The notes under the pieces are model-generated. The model was not told the origin of the DNA, made no database searches, and saw only the letters and a program-made list of their open reading frames with translations. 64,000 nt of DNA, taken from GH45 sp046704385. Its GTDB lineage: Bacteria; Bacteroidota; Bacteroidia; Bacteroidales; SZUA-534. The stretch is from NCBI GenBank assembly GCA_046704385.1, contig JBJKSB010000029.1:1-64000 (forward strand), given 5' to 3'. Positions within the stretch are counted from its first letter, which is position 1; each line of letters begins with the position of its first letter. The position numbers and the translations under genes are program-made. Positions 43,981 to 54,334 of the stretch are shown piece by piece.

Positions 43981-45141
43981 ATGAACGATACAACATATTT
44001 ATTTTTGCAACACTACTGGTGGATAATAATATCCCTGTTAGGAGCCACCCTGGTATTTCTCATGTTTGTTCAGGGAGGACAAACCCTGATATACAGCCTC
44101 GGAAAAACTGAAGATAAGCGAAAGATCCTGGTTAATGCCCTGGGGCGTAAGTGGGAATTTACCTTTACGACGCTGGTAACCTTTGGCGGAGCATTTTTTG
44201 CCTCGTTTCCGCTTTTTTATTCCACCAGTTTTGGAGGAGCCTATTGGGTTTGGATCATCATTTTATTTGCCTTTGTACTTCAGGCAGTTTCTTACGAATA
44301 CAGGTCAAAGCCTGGTAACGTTTGGGGCAAAAAAACATTCGAGGCCTTTCTGTTTATTAATGGATTACTGGGAACCGTTTTAATCGGTACCGCTGTAGGA
44401 ACATTTTTTAACGGGGCTGAGTTTTCGGTGGAAAAGTTGAATTTAACCAATCCTGCGAATCCGGTAATTTCGCAATGGCACACCCCGTTTTACGGACTTG
44501 AAGCCGTGTTGACTTTTCATAATGTGGCCTTGGGGTTGACGGTTTTCTTTCTTTCGAGAATCCTGGGGAACCTGTATTTTATCAACAATATTGATGATGA
44601 AGATATTGTTTCCCGGGCAAAAAAATCCTTACTTATCAATGCGGTTCCATTTTTGATTTTCTTCTTATACTTCGTGATTGTATTGCTGATTAAAGAAGGA
44701 TATGCGGTTGATCCTGTTACGGGCGAGGTATTTATGCAGAAATTCAAGTACCTGCATAACTTTTTGCAAATGCCGGTGGTTTTAATCTTGTTTTTAGCAG
44801 GAGTAGTTGGGGTATTATATGGAGTAGGAATTACCTTGTTATGTAAAGTTACCACCAAAGGGATATGGTATTCTGGTGCCGGCACCATTTTGGCAGTGCT
44901 TGCATTATTTGTTGTGGCCGGTTTTAACAACACGGCTTATTATCCATCGAATTTCGATCTGCAAAGTTCGCTTACTATTTTTAATAGTTCGTCGAGCCTG
45001 TTTACCCTTAAGGTAATGGCTGTCGTTTCAATTTTAGTCCCGTTTGTTGTGGCCTATATTTGGTATGCCTGGAAAGGCATCAATAACAAACAGCTTACCG
45101 CGAAAGAACTTGAGGAAGACGACAGTTTACATGTTTATTAA
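43981..45141 (+). CDS. cydB: Cytochrome bd quinol oxidase subunit II
   Basis: A 386-residue membrane protein from the ATG at 43981 (MNDTTYLFLQHYWWIIISLLG). An upstream alternative at 43942 lies inside the repeat element. About eight or nine helices; family motifs include FMLFVQGGQTLIYSLG-like start, LGRKWEFTFTTLVTFGGAFFASFPLFY and GVITLLCKV-type ends. It pairs with CydA as the second core subunit. The repeat element upstream could give it a separate start or affect transcript folding. Confidence 0.95.
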   Translation: MNDTTYLFLQHYWWIIISLLGATLVFLMFVQGGQTLIYSLGKTEDKRKILVNALGRKWEFTFTTLVTFGGAFFASFPLFYSTSFGGAYWVWIIILFAFVLQAVSYEYRSKPGNVWGKKTFEAFLFINGLLGTVLIGTAVGTFFNGAEFSVEKLNLTNPANPVISQWHTPFYGLEAVLTFHNVALGLTVFFLSRILGNLYFINNIDDEDIVSRAKKSLLINAVPFLIFFLYFVIVLLIKEGYAVDPVTGEVFMQKFKYLHNFLQMPVVLILFLAGVVGVLYGVGITLLCKVTTKGIWYSGAGTILAVLALFVVAGFNNTAYYPSNFDLQSSLTIFNSSSSLFTLKVMAVVSILVPFVVAYIWYAWKGINNKQLTAKELEEDDSLHVY

Positions 45142-45261
45142 TTTCTGGTTATGTTGAGTTCGGTTTTTTCACTCCAATAATCCTCCCGATAAATCGGGAC
45201 AGGCTCTCAAGAGGATACTTCTGTTAGGTTAATTTGGTTGATAATTTTAAAATTATAAAAA

Positions 45262-45363
45262 ATGTATTTAGAACAGATAATAAGCTTTTTAAGTTGGCCG
45301 GTTTTAATCTTTGTTATCTACAAACTGGTGGTGATGACATTGAAACGGTTTGAATTGTTATAA
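45262..45363 (+). CDS. Small single-helix protein after cydB (candidate accessory subunit)
   Basis: A 33-residue open frame, MYLEQIISFLSWPVLIFVIY then KLVVMTLKRFELL, ending TAA at 45363. It has one hydrophobic segment (about residues 6-26) and a basic end, the form of small cytochrome bd subunits such as CydX, though without sequence likeness to E. coli CydX. An A-rich stretch precedes the ATG, as for many genes here. It is 120 bp after cydB on the same strand. Coding status rests on amino-acid make-up and position. Confidence 0.5.
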   Translation: MYLEQIISFLSWPVLIFVIYKLVVMTLKRFELL

Positions 45364-45784
45364 TATCAACCCGAAAGGTGTCGCAGACAATGGAACACCG
45401 ACATGGCATTAGCCAGTCGGCACTTATTGTTTCTTTAGCGGGGCTCGTCTGGAATGGGAACTTAAAATAGAACACAAATCTGTTCGATTTAATTATTCTG
45501 TAGGAACCACAAAGTCACGAAGTTACAAAAATACATAAACCAAACAACACTATTCTAACAGGATCAAGCAGAGGACACTAAAATTCTTAGCGTCTTTGTG
45601 GTGAAAAAATTATTTTTTTACCTCCCTAGCCCTCCTTGCAAAGCCTGCCTGGGCGACAGACAGGGGGGGAATTGGACACTGCGAAAACAAAAGAGTTTGT
45701 TTTGTGCAATACTATTAGATTAGCAGGAACCTGCCCGGGGCTGTATAAAATTAATGCTCATTTGTGCCTATTCATGGCAAAAAA
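45364..45784. other. Gene-free stretch with dispersed repeat words
   Basis: No gene seen. ACCACAAAG near 45508 and CTTTGTGGT near 45595 form a 9-bp inverted pair bounding about 95 bp; similar ACCACAAAGACA words occur at 26850 and 41866. A C/G-rich tract (CTGCCTGGGCGACAGACAGG) lies at 45645-45664. The convergent ends of the cyd locus and the giant gene meet here. Confidence 0.5.
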
Positions 45785-48700
45785 CTAATTAATTACTACC
45801 TGGTAACTCTTCACGTTTCCCTCATATTCAATGCGGTAAATATAAATGCCTTTGCTCAACGATCGCACATCAAAAACATGACGGTTATACCCGGCCGTTG
45901 CAGGACCATCAAAAAGTTGTTCTGTAAGTTTGCCAAACTGATTATACAACTCAATTTTAACCGGGGCATCAAACGGAATGATGTACTCAACAATCAGCTT
46001 ATCATGGGCCGGATTCGGGTAAGGATGCATGGTTTTAAATGCTTCTTCAAAAGCCAGGCAGTATTCGTTATCATCGGGCAGTTCATCGGCAGAACCATTG
46101 GGTTGTACGGTTACACAAACATATGTTAAATCAACATCTGTTTTAACAGCCATTTCAGTAGAAAACGTATAATTAATGGAACGTGTCGATGGAATAGTTT
46201 GCGGAATAACCTCTTTAAGTGCCTGTCCGTAATTGGCTTTATAAGACACAATTACATTTTTCATATCCAGGGAACCCCGGTTTTGTATTTCAGCTATAAC
46301 CTTTAAAAATCCGTTTTGTACTTCTGCGGTAACAGACAGAACTGACAGGTCAATCATCGGAACAATGGCCCGGACGGACCCTTTGGATTCGTTGGTACAA
46401 CCATAATCGGAAACGGCACGCAACTGAATTTCAAAAGTTCCGCTATCGGAATAAGTGTGGCTGGGATTTATATCCGAAGAGGCAGCCCCATCACCAAAAT
46501 TCCATGAATAAAAGGAAGCACCCGTGGTTTGGTTCGTAAAATCAATTTTTAAAGGCAAGGGACCATCTTTCTCACTGGTGGTAAAAGAAGAGACGGGTAA
46601 AGCGTAAACGGCAATGGAATGACTTACCGTATCTAGGCAGCCATTTTCATCTGTAATTTTTAACAACGCGTTATAATTGCCGGCCGAGTCAAATTTAACC
46701 ATCAAATCAGGACCGGAAAATCTTCCCAGGTTCTCGACATCCCATTTCCATGAATTTATTGGGTATTGCGTTGAAGTGCTTGCATCTGTGATATGTCCGG
46801 GATTCTTTTCACAAAAAACATCAAAATTAAATGCAGCAGCAGGATTTTCATAAACCCTTACAACTTTGCTAACTTCATTGCTACAGTTATTAATATCCTG
46901 GAAAACTTTCAGGTTTACCGAATAGCTACCCGTATCAGGGAACAGGTACCAAGGGTTATTCACATACTTCTTATCCCCGTTTTCGAATGTCCATTCATAA
47001 TTCAGGGTGCTGCTCAGAAAACTTTGGGAAGCATCGGTAAAATAAACCGGATTTCCCTTACAAGCAGGACCGTAAGTAAAATCAGCCCTAAGTCCCGGTT
47101 TTACATCAATAGCTTGCACCACAGTATCACGACAGGAAAATTCCGTTTGAACGATAAGCTGAATTTTATTATTACCAGTTGTTGTAAACGTATACTCCGG
47201 GTTTTGTTGTTCTAACACCGAATCATCAGGCAGGGTCCAAAGCCAGCTATTTATGGCACCTTCTTTACTGGTACTTTTATCATTTAGAGTTATCGGACTG
47301 TTGGAACAAACCTGTGTGGGCCCAAACCCGGCTTCAGGACGGTGATAAATCTGCACGGATTTTTTAAGAGTATTCGAACAATTTTCCGTATTAACCCTTA
47401 AAGTAACCGTATAGGTTCCTGGCATATTAAACCGGTAAGCTGGCGAACTTGAAGTTGTCGAGGCGCTATCCCCAAATTGCCAGTTCCAACCGCTTAACTC
47501 TGAGCCATCGGGTGAGACGGAAATATCCTTAAATTGAGTAATATCGCCAATGCATTGATTCTCAACCGTAAAATCCGGAACCGGGGCAATGCCTTCCATA
47601 CCAAAAACAGCTGAATCACGGCCCACACAGCCCATGCTATCGGTGACAGTAACTGAATATGTTCCGGCATTTTCAAGCAATAAATAATCTTCAGTTGTTC
47701 CATCGGACCAATGGTAATCAATGGATTGTTTCAAGCCCTGGGCCAAATATATCCTATTCCCCTTGCAAAGGGTGGTGTCGTTACCTAATGAAACGGTTGC
47801 CGGGAATTCATTAACCGAAATATGAGCTGTGTCTGAATACCATGGGTTTCCCTGATTATCCTTGATGATAACCCAATAATCACCGGTTTCTACAATAGGT
47901 AGCGAGGCTGGGGTTGCTGAGCTTGTTGAAGCACCCCATTCATAGGAATAATCTCCTTTTAGCCCGGGATTCCAGGTTAGGGTATCATAGCGGCAAATGG
48001 TGGTATCTGAGATTTGTTTTGGAATAGGGTAAGCAACTATAACAGAATCAGAGGATGTGAAGCCGAAGATATCGGTAACAAACACTTTATAGGTACCGGC
48101 AGTAAAGGCAGAAATTACGGAGTCTGTGGAGATGGTATCACCAAGAAAAGTCCAGATATAGGAAGAGAACCAGGGTTTATATGCGGATATAGTTGTATCG
48201 GCAAAGCCGTAATCCATGTTAATATTTGAAGTTAGATTAACAGGAGGAGTATATTTATATCTCAGGTATTGTTCAACCTCTTGTTCTCTATTTCTGCCAA
48301 TACTATCAGCATAAATTATTATTTCTGCTATTTGGCCATCAAAAAAGGATGAAGGATATTGAGCATTACCTCCTATTCTAAAATCGTAAGCATTTGAACC
48401 TGCTAAATCTTGGCCATGCTTAAAAGTTTTGATAAGGTTGTCCCCGGAATATAAATATATAGAATCAGATGTTAGAGATACCGTATACAAAGCCCAGGTA
48501 GTATCTGCATATAAACCTGTTGATAAAGTAGTGCCGTCAACATATAATCTAATTTCCGGTGTGTTAGCAGAGGTAGAAATAGCAAAGCACCCATCAGCAG
48601 TATAACCTTTTGATATATACCAGGGATAATTAATAAAGCTGTGTTGACGAGCTACGATAAAGAATGATTTAACTGAGTCAATGTTAAGGTGATTTCCAAT

Positions 48701-51097
48701 ACTTAAATAATCGGAATTAAAATTGATTGAACTGTTGTAATTGATAGTGCTGTCAGAATCAACGAATTTAGGTTGGAGGGTTGGGTCCGTCTGAATAGCA
48801 TTAAACCCTTCTATTGAAAAATCGGACCAAGAACTTACATTATCACCAGCATTTAGTAAAAGGTTATCAGCATTAAGCCATAAGACAAGAGTACCGTTTT
48901 CGTTTAAGTCTCTTTTTTTAAAATAGCTGGTGGGTGAAGTGGTTTCTGCTCCGCATATGTTATAGGCCGTAACTTTCCAGTACCAGGTTCCGGTTTGAGA
49001 AATGGTATACCAAATATTTGAGGTATCAAGGCTTGAAGCAGAATAATTTTGAGAAAACAAGCTGTCACTGGCGATTTCAAACAAATAATGGATTGCATTT
49101 TTGCTGTTTTCCCAACTAAAATACAATCTAAAAGTTGTATCAGAAAGCACCGTTCCATTATACGGGGATAATAAATTAAATTTACAAGCAGCAGGCATTT
49201 CATTTACAATAGAAAGAGTCTTTATTATGCTGTCGTTACAATTATTTGAAGCAGTAATTTTCAAACGGGCCTGGTAGTTATCGATGATGTTGTAAGTATA
49301 AATTGGGTTTTGTTGTGATGAAGCACCATTATCACCAAAATTCCAAGAGTAATGATCTATGGGAAGTATAGATAAAGAAGAATCATAAAACTGAATAGAA
49401 TTACCAAAACAATTTTCATATCCGTATTTAGTAAAAAAGTTAGCAGTAGGTCTATACCTGACTAAAACACAATCTTGATAGAAGTTGTTACATCCTGATG
49501 TGGTAACAGCGTTTAACCTGACAATGAAAGTATCAATAGATTGATAAAGGTGTTTTGGATTTATTTCAGATGATGACACATTATCTCCAAAGGTCCAGGT
49601 AAAGTTTGCAATAACATTTGGAGGTGTAACTGTAGTTAGGTTTAAAAAGGAGGTGCTGTCTCCATAACAAATTGTATCTGCTGCGAAAGAAACAACAGGA
49701 GCTTCGCCGGATATGCCAAATAAAGCAGTATCTGTACCCTGGCACCCTCTTGAATTTATGACAGTAACACTATAATCAGCAGCCGTTTCAATATTGATAT
49801 AACTATTTGTGACATTGGTACTCCACAGATAACTTTGAATGCCGGAACCTTGTTCAAGCAAAGAAACAGCTTCGTATTTACAAACATCCCGGTCAGGGCC
49901 TAATTTGTTTTGAATGGGGAAGCTGTCAACGGCAATTGTAATAGTATCTGAAAATTTATAATAGCCTGCATTATCGGTTATTTTTACTGAATATTTTCCA
50001 GCTGTGGTAATTGGATAGATGGTTGTACTTACCTGATTTGGAGTCCAGGAATAGGAATAATCAGCACCCAAACCGGTATCCCAGAAAAGGGTATCACCAA
50101 GACAGATTGTATCATTTGCATAGGAAGGATAATGTATAACCGGATAAATGACTTGTACAGAATCGATACTTTTAATACCAAATTGATCAGTTACCTCGAC
50201 AATATAAGTTCCATCATCTGAAATCACTATTAAGGAGTCAGTGTCTACCAATATTAAAGAACCAGCGATTCGCCTAAACCATTTATAACTTTTAAACCAC
50301 GGTTTATATACGTTAACTGATGTGTCAGCAAAACCGGATTTTATTAAGATTGTATCGTTAATATTAACAGGAGGAGCATATTTATTTTGTAGATATTTTT
50401 CAACTTCTTTTTCTTTTTTTCTGCCAATAGCTTTATGATAAATTAATATTTCAGCAATCTGACCAGTCAATCTTGAATTATATTGAGCATTATTTCCAAT
50501 ATAAAAATCATAACTATTAGTACCAACTAAATCTTTACTGTGTTTGTAACCACCAATTAAATTACCTCCAGAGTAAAAAAACATTGAATCAGTAGTGAGG
50601 GATACGGTGTACATGGCCCAGGTAGTATCTGCATTATATCCGGTTGCTTTTAGATAGCCATCGGCATAAAGCCTAAGCTCTTTAGTATTTGCCACGGTTG
50701 AAACAGCAAAACTTCCATCAGGTGTATATCCTTTTGATACATACCAGGGATAATTTGAAAAACCCAGTTGTTTAATAATTATAAAAAAACTTCTTATAGA
50801 ATCTATATTTAAATGATTTCCAAGGGTTAAAAAAGATGATGAAAAGGTTGCAATAGCATGATTATTAATTTGTTGTTGATTTATTTTAAAAGTTGGTTGA
50901 TAAGTTAAATTGGTTTGTTCAGCTTTGTAACCTATACCTGATAAATCATCCCATTTTACTATTTTTTCATTATTATTTAAGCCTAACGAATCAGCAACCA
51001 ACCATAAACTTATACTATCAAATGCCGGAGGTGTCTGACTGAATACATTGGTAAAAAGGCAGAGAAAAAATAATATAATTAGTTTTGTTTTAAGCAT
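45785..51097 (-). CDS. Giant PKD-domain T9SS cargo protein with internal duplication
   Basis: About 1770 residues from the ATG at 51097 (MLKTKLIILFFLCLFTNVFSQ, a signal peptide). A LamG/concanavalin-like domain (about residues 15-240; LGNHLNID, NYPWYVSKGYTPDG, GQIAEILIY) is followed by Ig-like and PKD domains (repeated WTFGD/WNFGD motifs). A second copy of the LamG block starts near residue 730 and more PKD domains follow. Near the end, a CARDB-like domain (AEIQNRGSLDMKNVIVSYKA) and a type A T9SS sorting domain (PYPNPAHDKLIVEY ... GIYIYRIEYEG) appear. It should be secreted through the type IX system and attached to the surface, where it may bind polymers or neighbouring cells. It is a single-gene unit. 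Confidence 0.9.
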   Translation of the reverse strand: MLKTKLIILFFLCLFTNVFSQTPPAFDSISLWLVADSLGLNNNEKIVKWDDLSGIGYKAEQTNLTYQPTFKINQQQINNHAIATFSSSFLTLGNHLNIDSIRSFFIIIKQLGFSNYPWYVSKGYTPDGSFAVSTVANTKELRLYADGYLKATGYNADTTWAMYTVSLTTDSMFFYSGGNLIGGYKHSKDLVGTNSYDFYIGNNAQYNSRLTGQIAEILIYHKAIGRKKEKEVEKYLQNKYAPPVNINDTILIKSGFADTSVNVYKPWFKSYKWFRRIAGSLILVDTDSLIVISDDGTYIVEVTDQFGIKSIDSVQVIYPVIHYPSYANDTICLGDTLFWDTGLGADYSYSWTPNQVSTTIYPITTAGKYSVKITDNAGYYKFSDTITIAVDSFPIQNKLGPDRDVCKYEAVSLLEQGSGIQSYLWSTNVTNSYINIETAADYSVTVINSRGCQGTDTALFGISGEAPVVSFAADTICYGDSTSFLNLTTVTPPNVIANFTWTFGDNVSSSEINPKHLYQSIDTFIVRLNAVTTSGCNNFYQDCVLVRYRPTANFFTKYGYENCFGNSIQFYDSSLSILPIDHYSWNFGDNGASSQQNPIYTYNIIDNYQARLKITASNNCNDSIIKTLSIVNEMPAACKFNLLSPYNGTVLSDTTFRLYFSWENSKNAIHYLFEIASDSLFSQNYSASSLDTSNIWYTISQTGTWYWKVTAYNICGAETTSPTSYFKKRDLNENGTLVLWLNADNLLLNAGDNVSSWSDFSIEGFNAIQTDPTLQPKFVDSDSTINYNSSINFNSDYLSIGNHLNIDSVKSFFIVARQHSFINYPWYISKGYTADGCFAISTSANTPEIRLYVDGTTLSTGLYADTTWALYTVSLTSDSIYLYSGDNLIKTFKHGQDLAGSNAYDFRIGGNAQYPSSFFDGQIAEIIIYADSIGRNREQEVEQYLRYKYTPPVNLTSNINMDYGFADTTISAYKPWFSSYIWTFLGDTISTDSVISAFTAGTYKVFVTDIFGFTSSDSVIVAYPIPKQISDTTICRYDTLTWNPGLKGDYSYEWGASTSSATPASLPIVETGDYWVIIKDNQGNPWYSDTAHISVNEFPATVSLGNDTTLCKGNRIYLAQGLKQSIDYHWSDGTTEDYLLLENAGTYSVTVTDSMGCVGRDSAVFGMEGIAPVPDFTVENQCIGDITQFKDISVSPDGSELSGWNWQFGDSASTTSSSPAYRFNMPGTYTVTLRVNTENCSNTLKKSVQIYHRPEAGFGPTQVCSNSPITLNDKSTSKEGAINSWLWTLPDDSVLEQQNPEYTFTTTGNNKIQLIVQTEFSCRDTVVQAIDVKPGLRADFTYGPACKGNPVYFTDASQSFLSSTLNYEWTFENGDKKYVNNPWYLFPDTGSYSVNLKVFQDINNCSNEVSKVVRVYENPAAAFNFDVFCEKNPGHITDASTSTQYPINSWKWDVENLGRFSGPDLMVKFDSAGNYNALLKITDENGCLDTVSHSIAVYALPVSSFTTSEKDGPLPLKIDFTNQTTGASFYSWNFGDGAASSDINPSHTYSDSGTFEIQLRAVSDYGCTNESKGSVRAIVPMIDLSVLSVTAEVQNGFLKVIAEIQNRGSLDMKNVIVSYKANYGQALKEVIPQTIPSTRSINYTFSTEMAVKTDVDLTYVCVTVQPNGSADELPDDNEYCLAFEEAFKTMHPYPNPAHDKLIVEYIIPFDAPVKIELYNQFGKLTEQLFDGPATAGYNRHVFDVRSLSKGIYIYRIEYEGNVKSYQVVIN

Positions 51098-51228
51098 TAT
51101 CCGGATTGTTGTTAACAAAGATAAATGTTATGAATTGAATATACGCTAAATAGAATTTAATACATTTGGCATTTTGACGGATATTTAAGTTTTTATTATT
51201 AGTACACAAAAGGTATAATTAAAATAAA

Positions 51229-52350
51229 ATGAAGCAAAATAAAATATTCTTTCCAAATCTTGATGGATTAAGATTTTTAAGTTTTCTGTCCGTTTTTTTG
51301 TACCATAGTTTTTATACCAAATATGATTATATTGTTGATAACCCAATTTACATATTTGTTAACAGGCTTTTTGTTAACGGCAATATTGGAGTAAATTTCT
51401 TTTTTGTTCTTAGTGGTTTTTTAATTACCTATCTTTTAATTAAGGAGAAGGAATACAATGGTAAAATAAACATTCCCCATTTTTGGTTTCGCCGTATTTT
51501 ACGTATTTGGCCGTTGTATTTTTTCTGTGTGTTTTTTGGGTTTTTTATTTTTCCTTTTTTAAAAACAATATGGGGTGAACATCCGAACGAATCAGCACAT
51601 TTAATAAGTTATTTAACTTTCACCAGTAATTTTGATTTAATTAAAAACGGGTTACCAGACAGTTCCGTGCTGGGAATATTATGGAGTATTGCCATTGAGG
51701 AGCAGTTTTACTTTTTTTGGCCTGTTTTAATGTTTATGGTGAAACCCCGATATTATATGCATTTATTTTTAGGAATAATTTTTATGGCATTAGTATTCAG
51801 ATATTTTAATAATAATTATCTGATGCATGAATATCATACCTTATCATGCATTAGTGATATGTCAGTAGGGGCATTGGGAGCTTTATTATCAATGAAAAAG
51901 AAGGTGTTGCATAAAATAAAAAACATAAAAAAATATCAGATAGCATTTATATACGCTGTATTTATCAGTATTTGTTTTTTCCGACATGAATTGTTTTTTA
52001 AATATGATTTAATAAGAGTATTTGAAAGATTGATTCTTTCAATATTTATTTTGCTTATCATATTAGAACAAAATTTTGCTTTAAATTCATTTTTTAAAAT
52101 ATCACAATTTAAGACAATATCAAAATTGGGGACAATTACCTATGGCCTTTATTGTTTACATTTTATTGGTATTTTAATTACATTAAAATTAAATGCTTTT
52201 CTAGGTTTTAATACTAAAGTGTGGCAGGTATTAATTCTTGAAACAGGTGTAGCATTATTAATAAGTATCTTAATTAGTAAATTTAGTTATGCATATTTTG
52301 AAAGTTTCTTTTTGGGAATTAAAAACAGATTCTCGCATTTATTGGGATAA
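51229..52350 (+). CDS. OafA/YrhL-type acyltransferase
   Basis: A 373-residue membrane acyltransferase of family 3 with about ten helices. The start FPNLDGLRFLSFLSVFLYHSFY holds the conserved Arg and the His of the first helix, and FFFVLSGFLITYLL, HFWFRRILRIWPLY and LGILWSIAIEEQFYFFWP are classic OafA blocks. These enzymes O-acetylate surface polysaccharides or peptidoglycan. The flippase and glycosyltransferase genes lie 6.5 kb away, beyond a set of accessory genes, so a role in the same polysaccharide is possible. Confidence 0.93.
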   Translation: MKQNKIFFPNLDGLRFLSFLSVFLYHSFYTKYDYIVDNPIYIFVNRLFVNGNIGVNFFFVLSGFLITYLLIKEKEYNGKINIPHFWFRRILRIWPLYFFCVFFGFFIFPFLKTIWGEHPNESAHLISYLTFTSNFDLIKNGLPDSSVLGILWSIAIEEQFYFFWPVLMFMVKPRYYMHLFLGIIFMALVFRYFNNNYLMHEYHTLSCISDMSVGALGALLSMKKKVLHKIKNIKKYQIAFIYAVFISICFFRHELFFKYDLIRVFERLILSIFILLIILEQNFALNSFFKISQFKTISKLGTITYGLYCLHFIGILITLKLNAFLGFNTKVWQVLILETGVALLISILISKFSYAYFESFFLGIKNRFSHLLG

Positions 52351-52411
52351 CAATTTAGAATATACAATCTCCTCTAATACCAATAATTATAGCGAAATTC
52401 AATTTCTAGTA

Positions 52412-52564
52412 GTCATCGCGATCCGGCAATTACGGGAGAAGTGATCTGATGAATGGTTCGTGCCAGATTGGTTTGGAAAATAGACTGCCACGTCGCAAGC
52501 TCCTCACAGTGACTCCATGTTTGTGTTGAGACTGCTTCTCCCTAAGTCTTGGGATCGCAGTGAC
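52412..52564. repeat. 153-bp palindromic repeat element
   Basis: GTCATCGCGATCC (52412-52424) is inverted as GGATCGCAGTGAC (52552-52564), 11 of 13 matching. Inside are words such as GAGAAGTGATCTGATGA and GAGACTGCTTCTCCC typical of dispersed extragenic repeats. A left-end copy recurs at 54109. The remaining gap up to 52735 shows no gene. Confidence 0.6.
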
Positions 52565-52735
52565 GAAAGAGAAAAGGGTAGCTCGCATTGACACAGACAA
52601 CAGGTAGGTGCAGGTATAACTATCATCAAAAAAAGCGAAATAATACAAAAAACAATACAACTAACTCCAGAAATGTTACAAGATATTATTATTTTTACCC
52701 CCGAAGTATTACAAACACATTAATTGAGCTTTAAT

Positions 52736-54076
52736 ATGTTCCAACGGAATATTATACATCAGTTGAATGCGTGGAAAACATCGCTTAACCGGAAACCTTT
52801 GGTATTACGAGGTGCCAGGCAGGTAGGCAAAACTACTGTAGTTAACCAGTTTGCGGCAAATTTTATACAATATATTTATTTAAACCTTGAAGATCCTGAC
52901 GATAGATATCTTTTTAAACCAGGTACAGGAATTGATGCTTTAATTGATGCTATTTTTTTTTATAAAAGCAAATCAAAGCCGGTTGAAGATACCTTAATTT
53001 TTATTGATGAAATACAGCAAGAGCCCAATGCTATTTCATTATTGCGTTTTTTCTATGAAAAATACAAGCAATATTATGTAATTGCTGCCGGATCGTTATT
53101 GGAAACTGTGTTGGATAAAAATATTAGTTTTCCGGTCGGTAGGGTCGAATATCTATATATGTATCCTTTATCGTTTGTTGAATTTTTGGGAGCTTTGGAC
53201 GAAGAGCCTTCATTAGAACAATATTTTAATTATCCGGTTAACGATTTTGCCCATGAAAAATTGCTTAAACTTTTTCATTTATACACTTTAATTGGTGGAA
53301 TGCCCGAAGTTGTAAAAGTATATGCTGAACAAAGGGATTTAACCAGCCTGTATAAGATTTACGAATCGTTGTTAATTGCTTATATCGATGATATTGAAAA
53401 GTATGCAAGAAATTCAACACTGACACAAGTTATGCGTCATGCAGCTTCAAATTGTTTTAATGAAGCAGGAAGCCGAATCAAATTCAATGGTTTTGCCAAT
53501 TCATCCTACGCTTCACGCGAAATGGGTGAGGCTTTGCGTACACTTGAAAAAGCCAGGTTGCTTTACCTGGTATATCCTACCACGAATTATTTATTGCCTT
53601 TTAGTCCCGATGTGAAGAAAATGCCAAGGCTTCAGGTGCTTGATACCGGATTGATGAATTATTTCTCAGGAATTCAACAACAAGTATTTGGTTCAGATAG
53701 TTTAATGGATGTTTATAAGGGAAAAGTGGTTGAACATATTGTGGGACAGGAGCTTATTGTCAATAATAGTAATTTATTACAAAACCTGCTTTTTTGGGTA
53801 CGGGATAAAAAGGATTCATCGGCTGAACTTGATTATGTATTCAGGTATCAACATATGGGGATACCCATTGAGATAAAGGCCGGTAAAACCGGAAAATTAA
53901 AATCGTTATTTCAATTTCTTGATTTATCAAAAATACCGCTTGCCATACGTTTATATTCGGGTAATTATAGTCGTGAAAATCATATTACCCCAAATGGTAA
54001 TAAGTTTGTTTTATTAAATATCCCTTATTATTTAGCCGGGAATATTCATGTCTATATTGAAAGGGAATTTGATTAA
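52736..54076 (+). CDS. AAA ATPase with DUF4143 domain
   Basis: About 446 residues from the ATG at 52736 (MFQRNIIHQLNAWKTSLNRKP). Walker A is RGARQVGKTTVVNQFA; Walker B is LIFIDEIQQEPNA. The C-terminal DUF4143 part has LQVLDTGLMNYFSG and LDYVFRYQHMGIPIEIKAG, a restriction-enzyme-like core (D..YVF...PIEIKAG resembles PD-(D/E)XK). The family is widespread and often mobile or defence-associated, but no biochemical role is established. Repeat copies lie on both sides (52412 and 54109), which suggests an accessory insertion. Confidence 0.9.
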   Translation: MFQRNIIHQLNAWKTSLNRKPLVLRGARQVGKTTVVNQFAANFIQYIYLNLEDPDDRYLFKPGTGIDALIDAIFFYKSKSKPVEDTLIFIDEIQQEPNAISLLRFFYEKYKQYYVIAAGSLLETVLDKNISFPVGRVEYLYMYPLSFVEFLGALDEEPSLEQYFNYPVNDFAHEKLLKLFHLYTLIGGMPEVVKVYAEQRDLTSLYKIYESLLIAYIDDIEKYARNSTLTQVMRHAASNCFNEAGSRIKFNGFANSSYASREMGEALRTLEKARLLYLVYPTTNYLLPFSPDVKKMPRLQVLDTGLMNYFSGIQQQVFGSDSLMDVYKGKVVEHIVGQELIVNNSNLLQNLLFWVRDKKDSSAELDYVFRYQHMGIPIEIKAGKTGKLKSLFQFLDLSKIPLAIRLYSGNYSRENHITPNGNKFVLLNIPYYLAGNIHVYIEREFD

Positions 54077-54108
54077 ATTTTATAGAATTATTTTATGAAA
54101 TTAAGGTT

Positions 54109-54240
54109 GTCATCGCGATCAGGTGGCTGCCGGAGAACTGACCAACGGGAGCTCATGACCAAAGGGAACTAAGCGAAGCGATCTCATGAGCGGAGCGAAT
54201 AACTAAGCGAAGCAATCAGTTAAAGGGTTCGCAACGTTTC
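54109..54240. repeat. Second GTCATCGCGATC repeat element
   Basis: GTCATCGCGATC at 54109-54120 repeats the left end of the element at 52412. The following sequence contains AAGCGAAGCGATCTCATGAG and AAGCGAAGCAATCAG, low-complexity words of dispersed repeats. No inverted right end was found. It lies between two ATPase genes. Confidence 0.55.
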
Positions 54241-54334
54241 TCATGGTATTGAGTCTGCCGTCCCGAAATCATAATTGGTTTTTATATTAAAACAAACTAT
54301 ATTGCCGAAAATATTCGCAACGAAAATATTCGCA

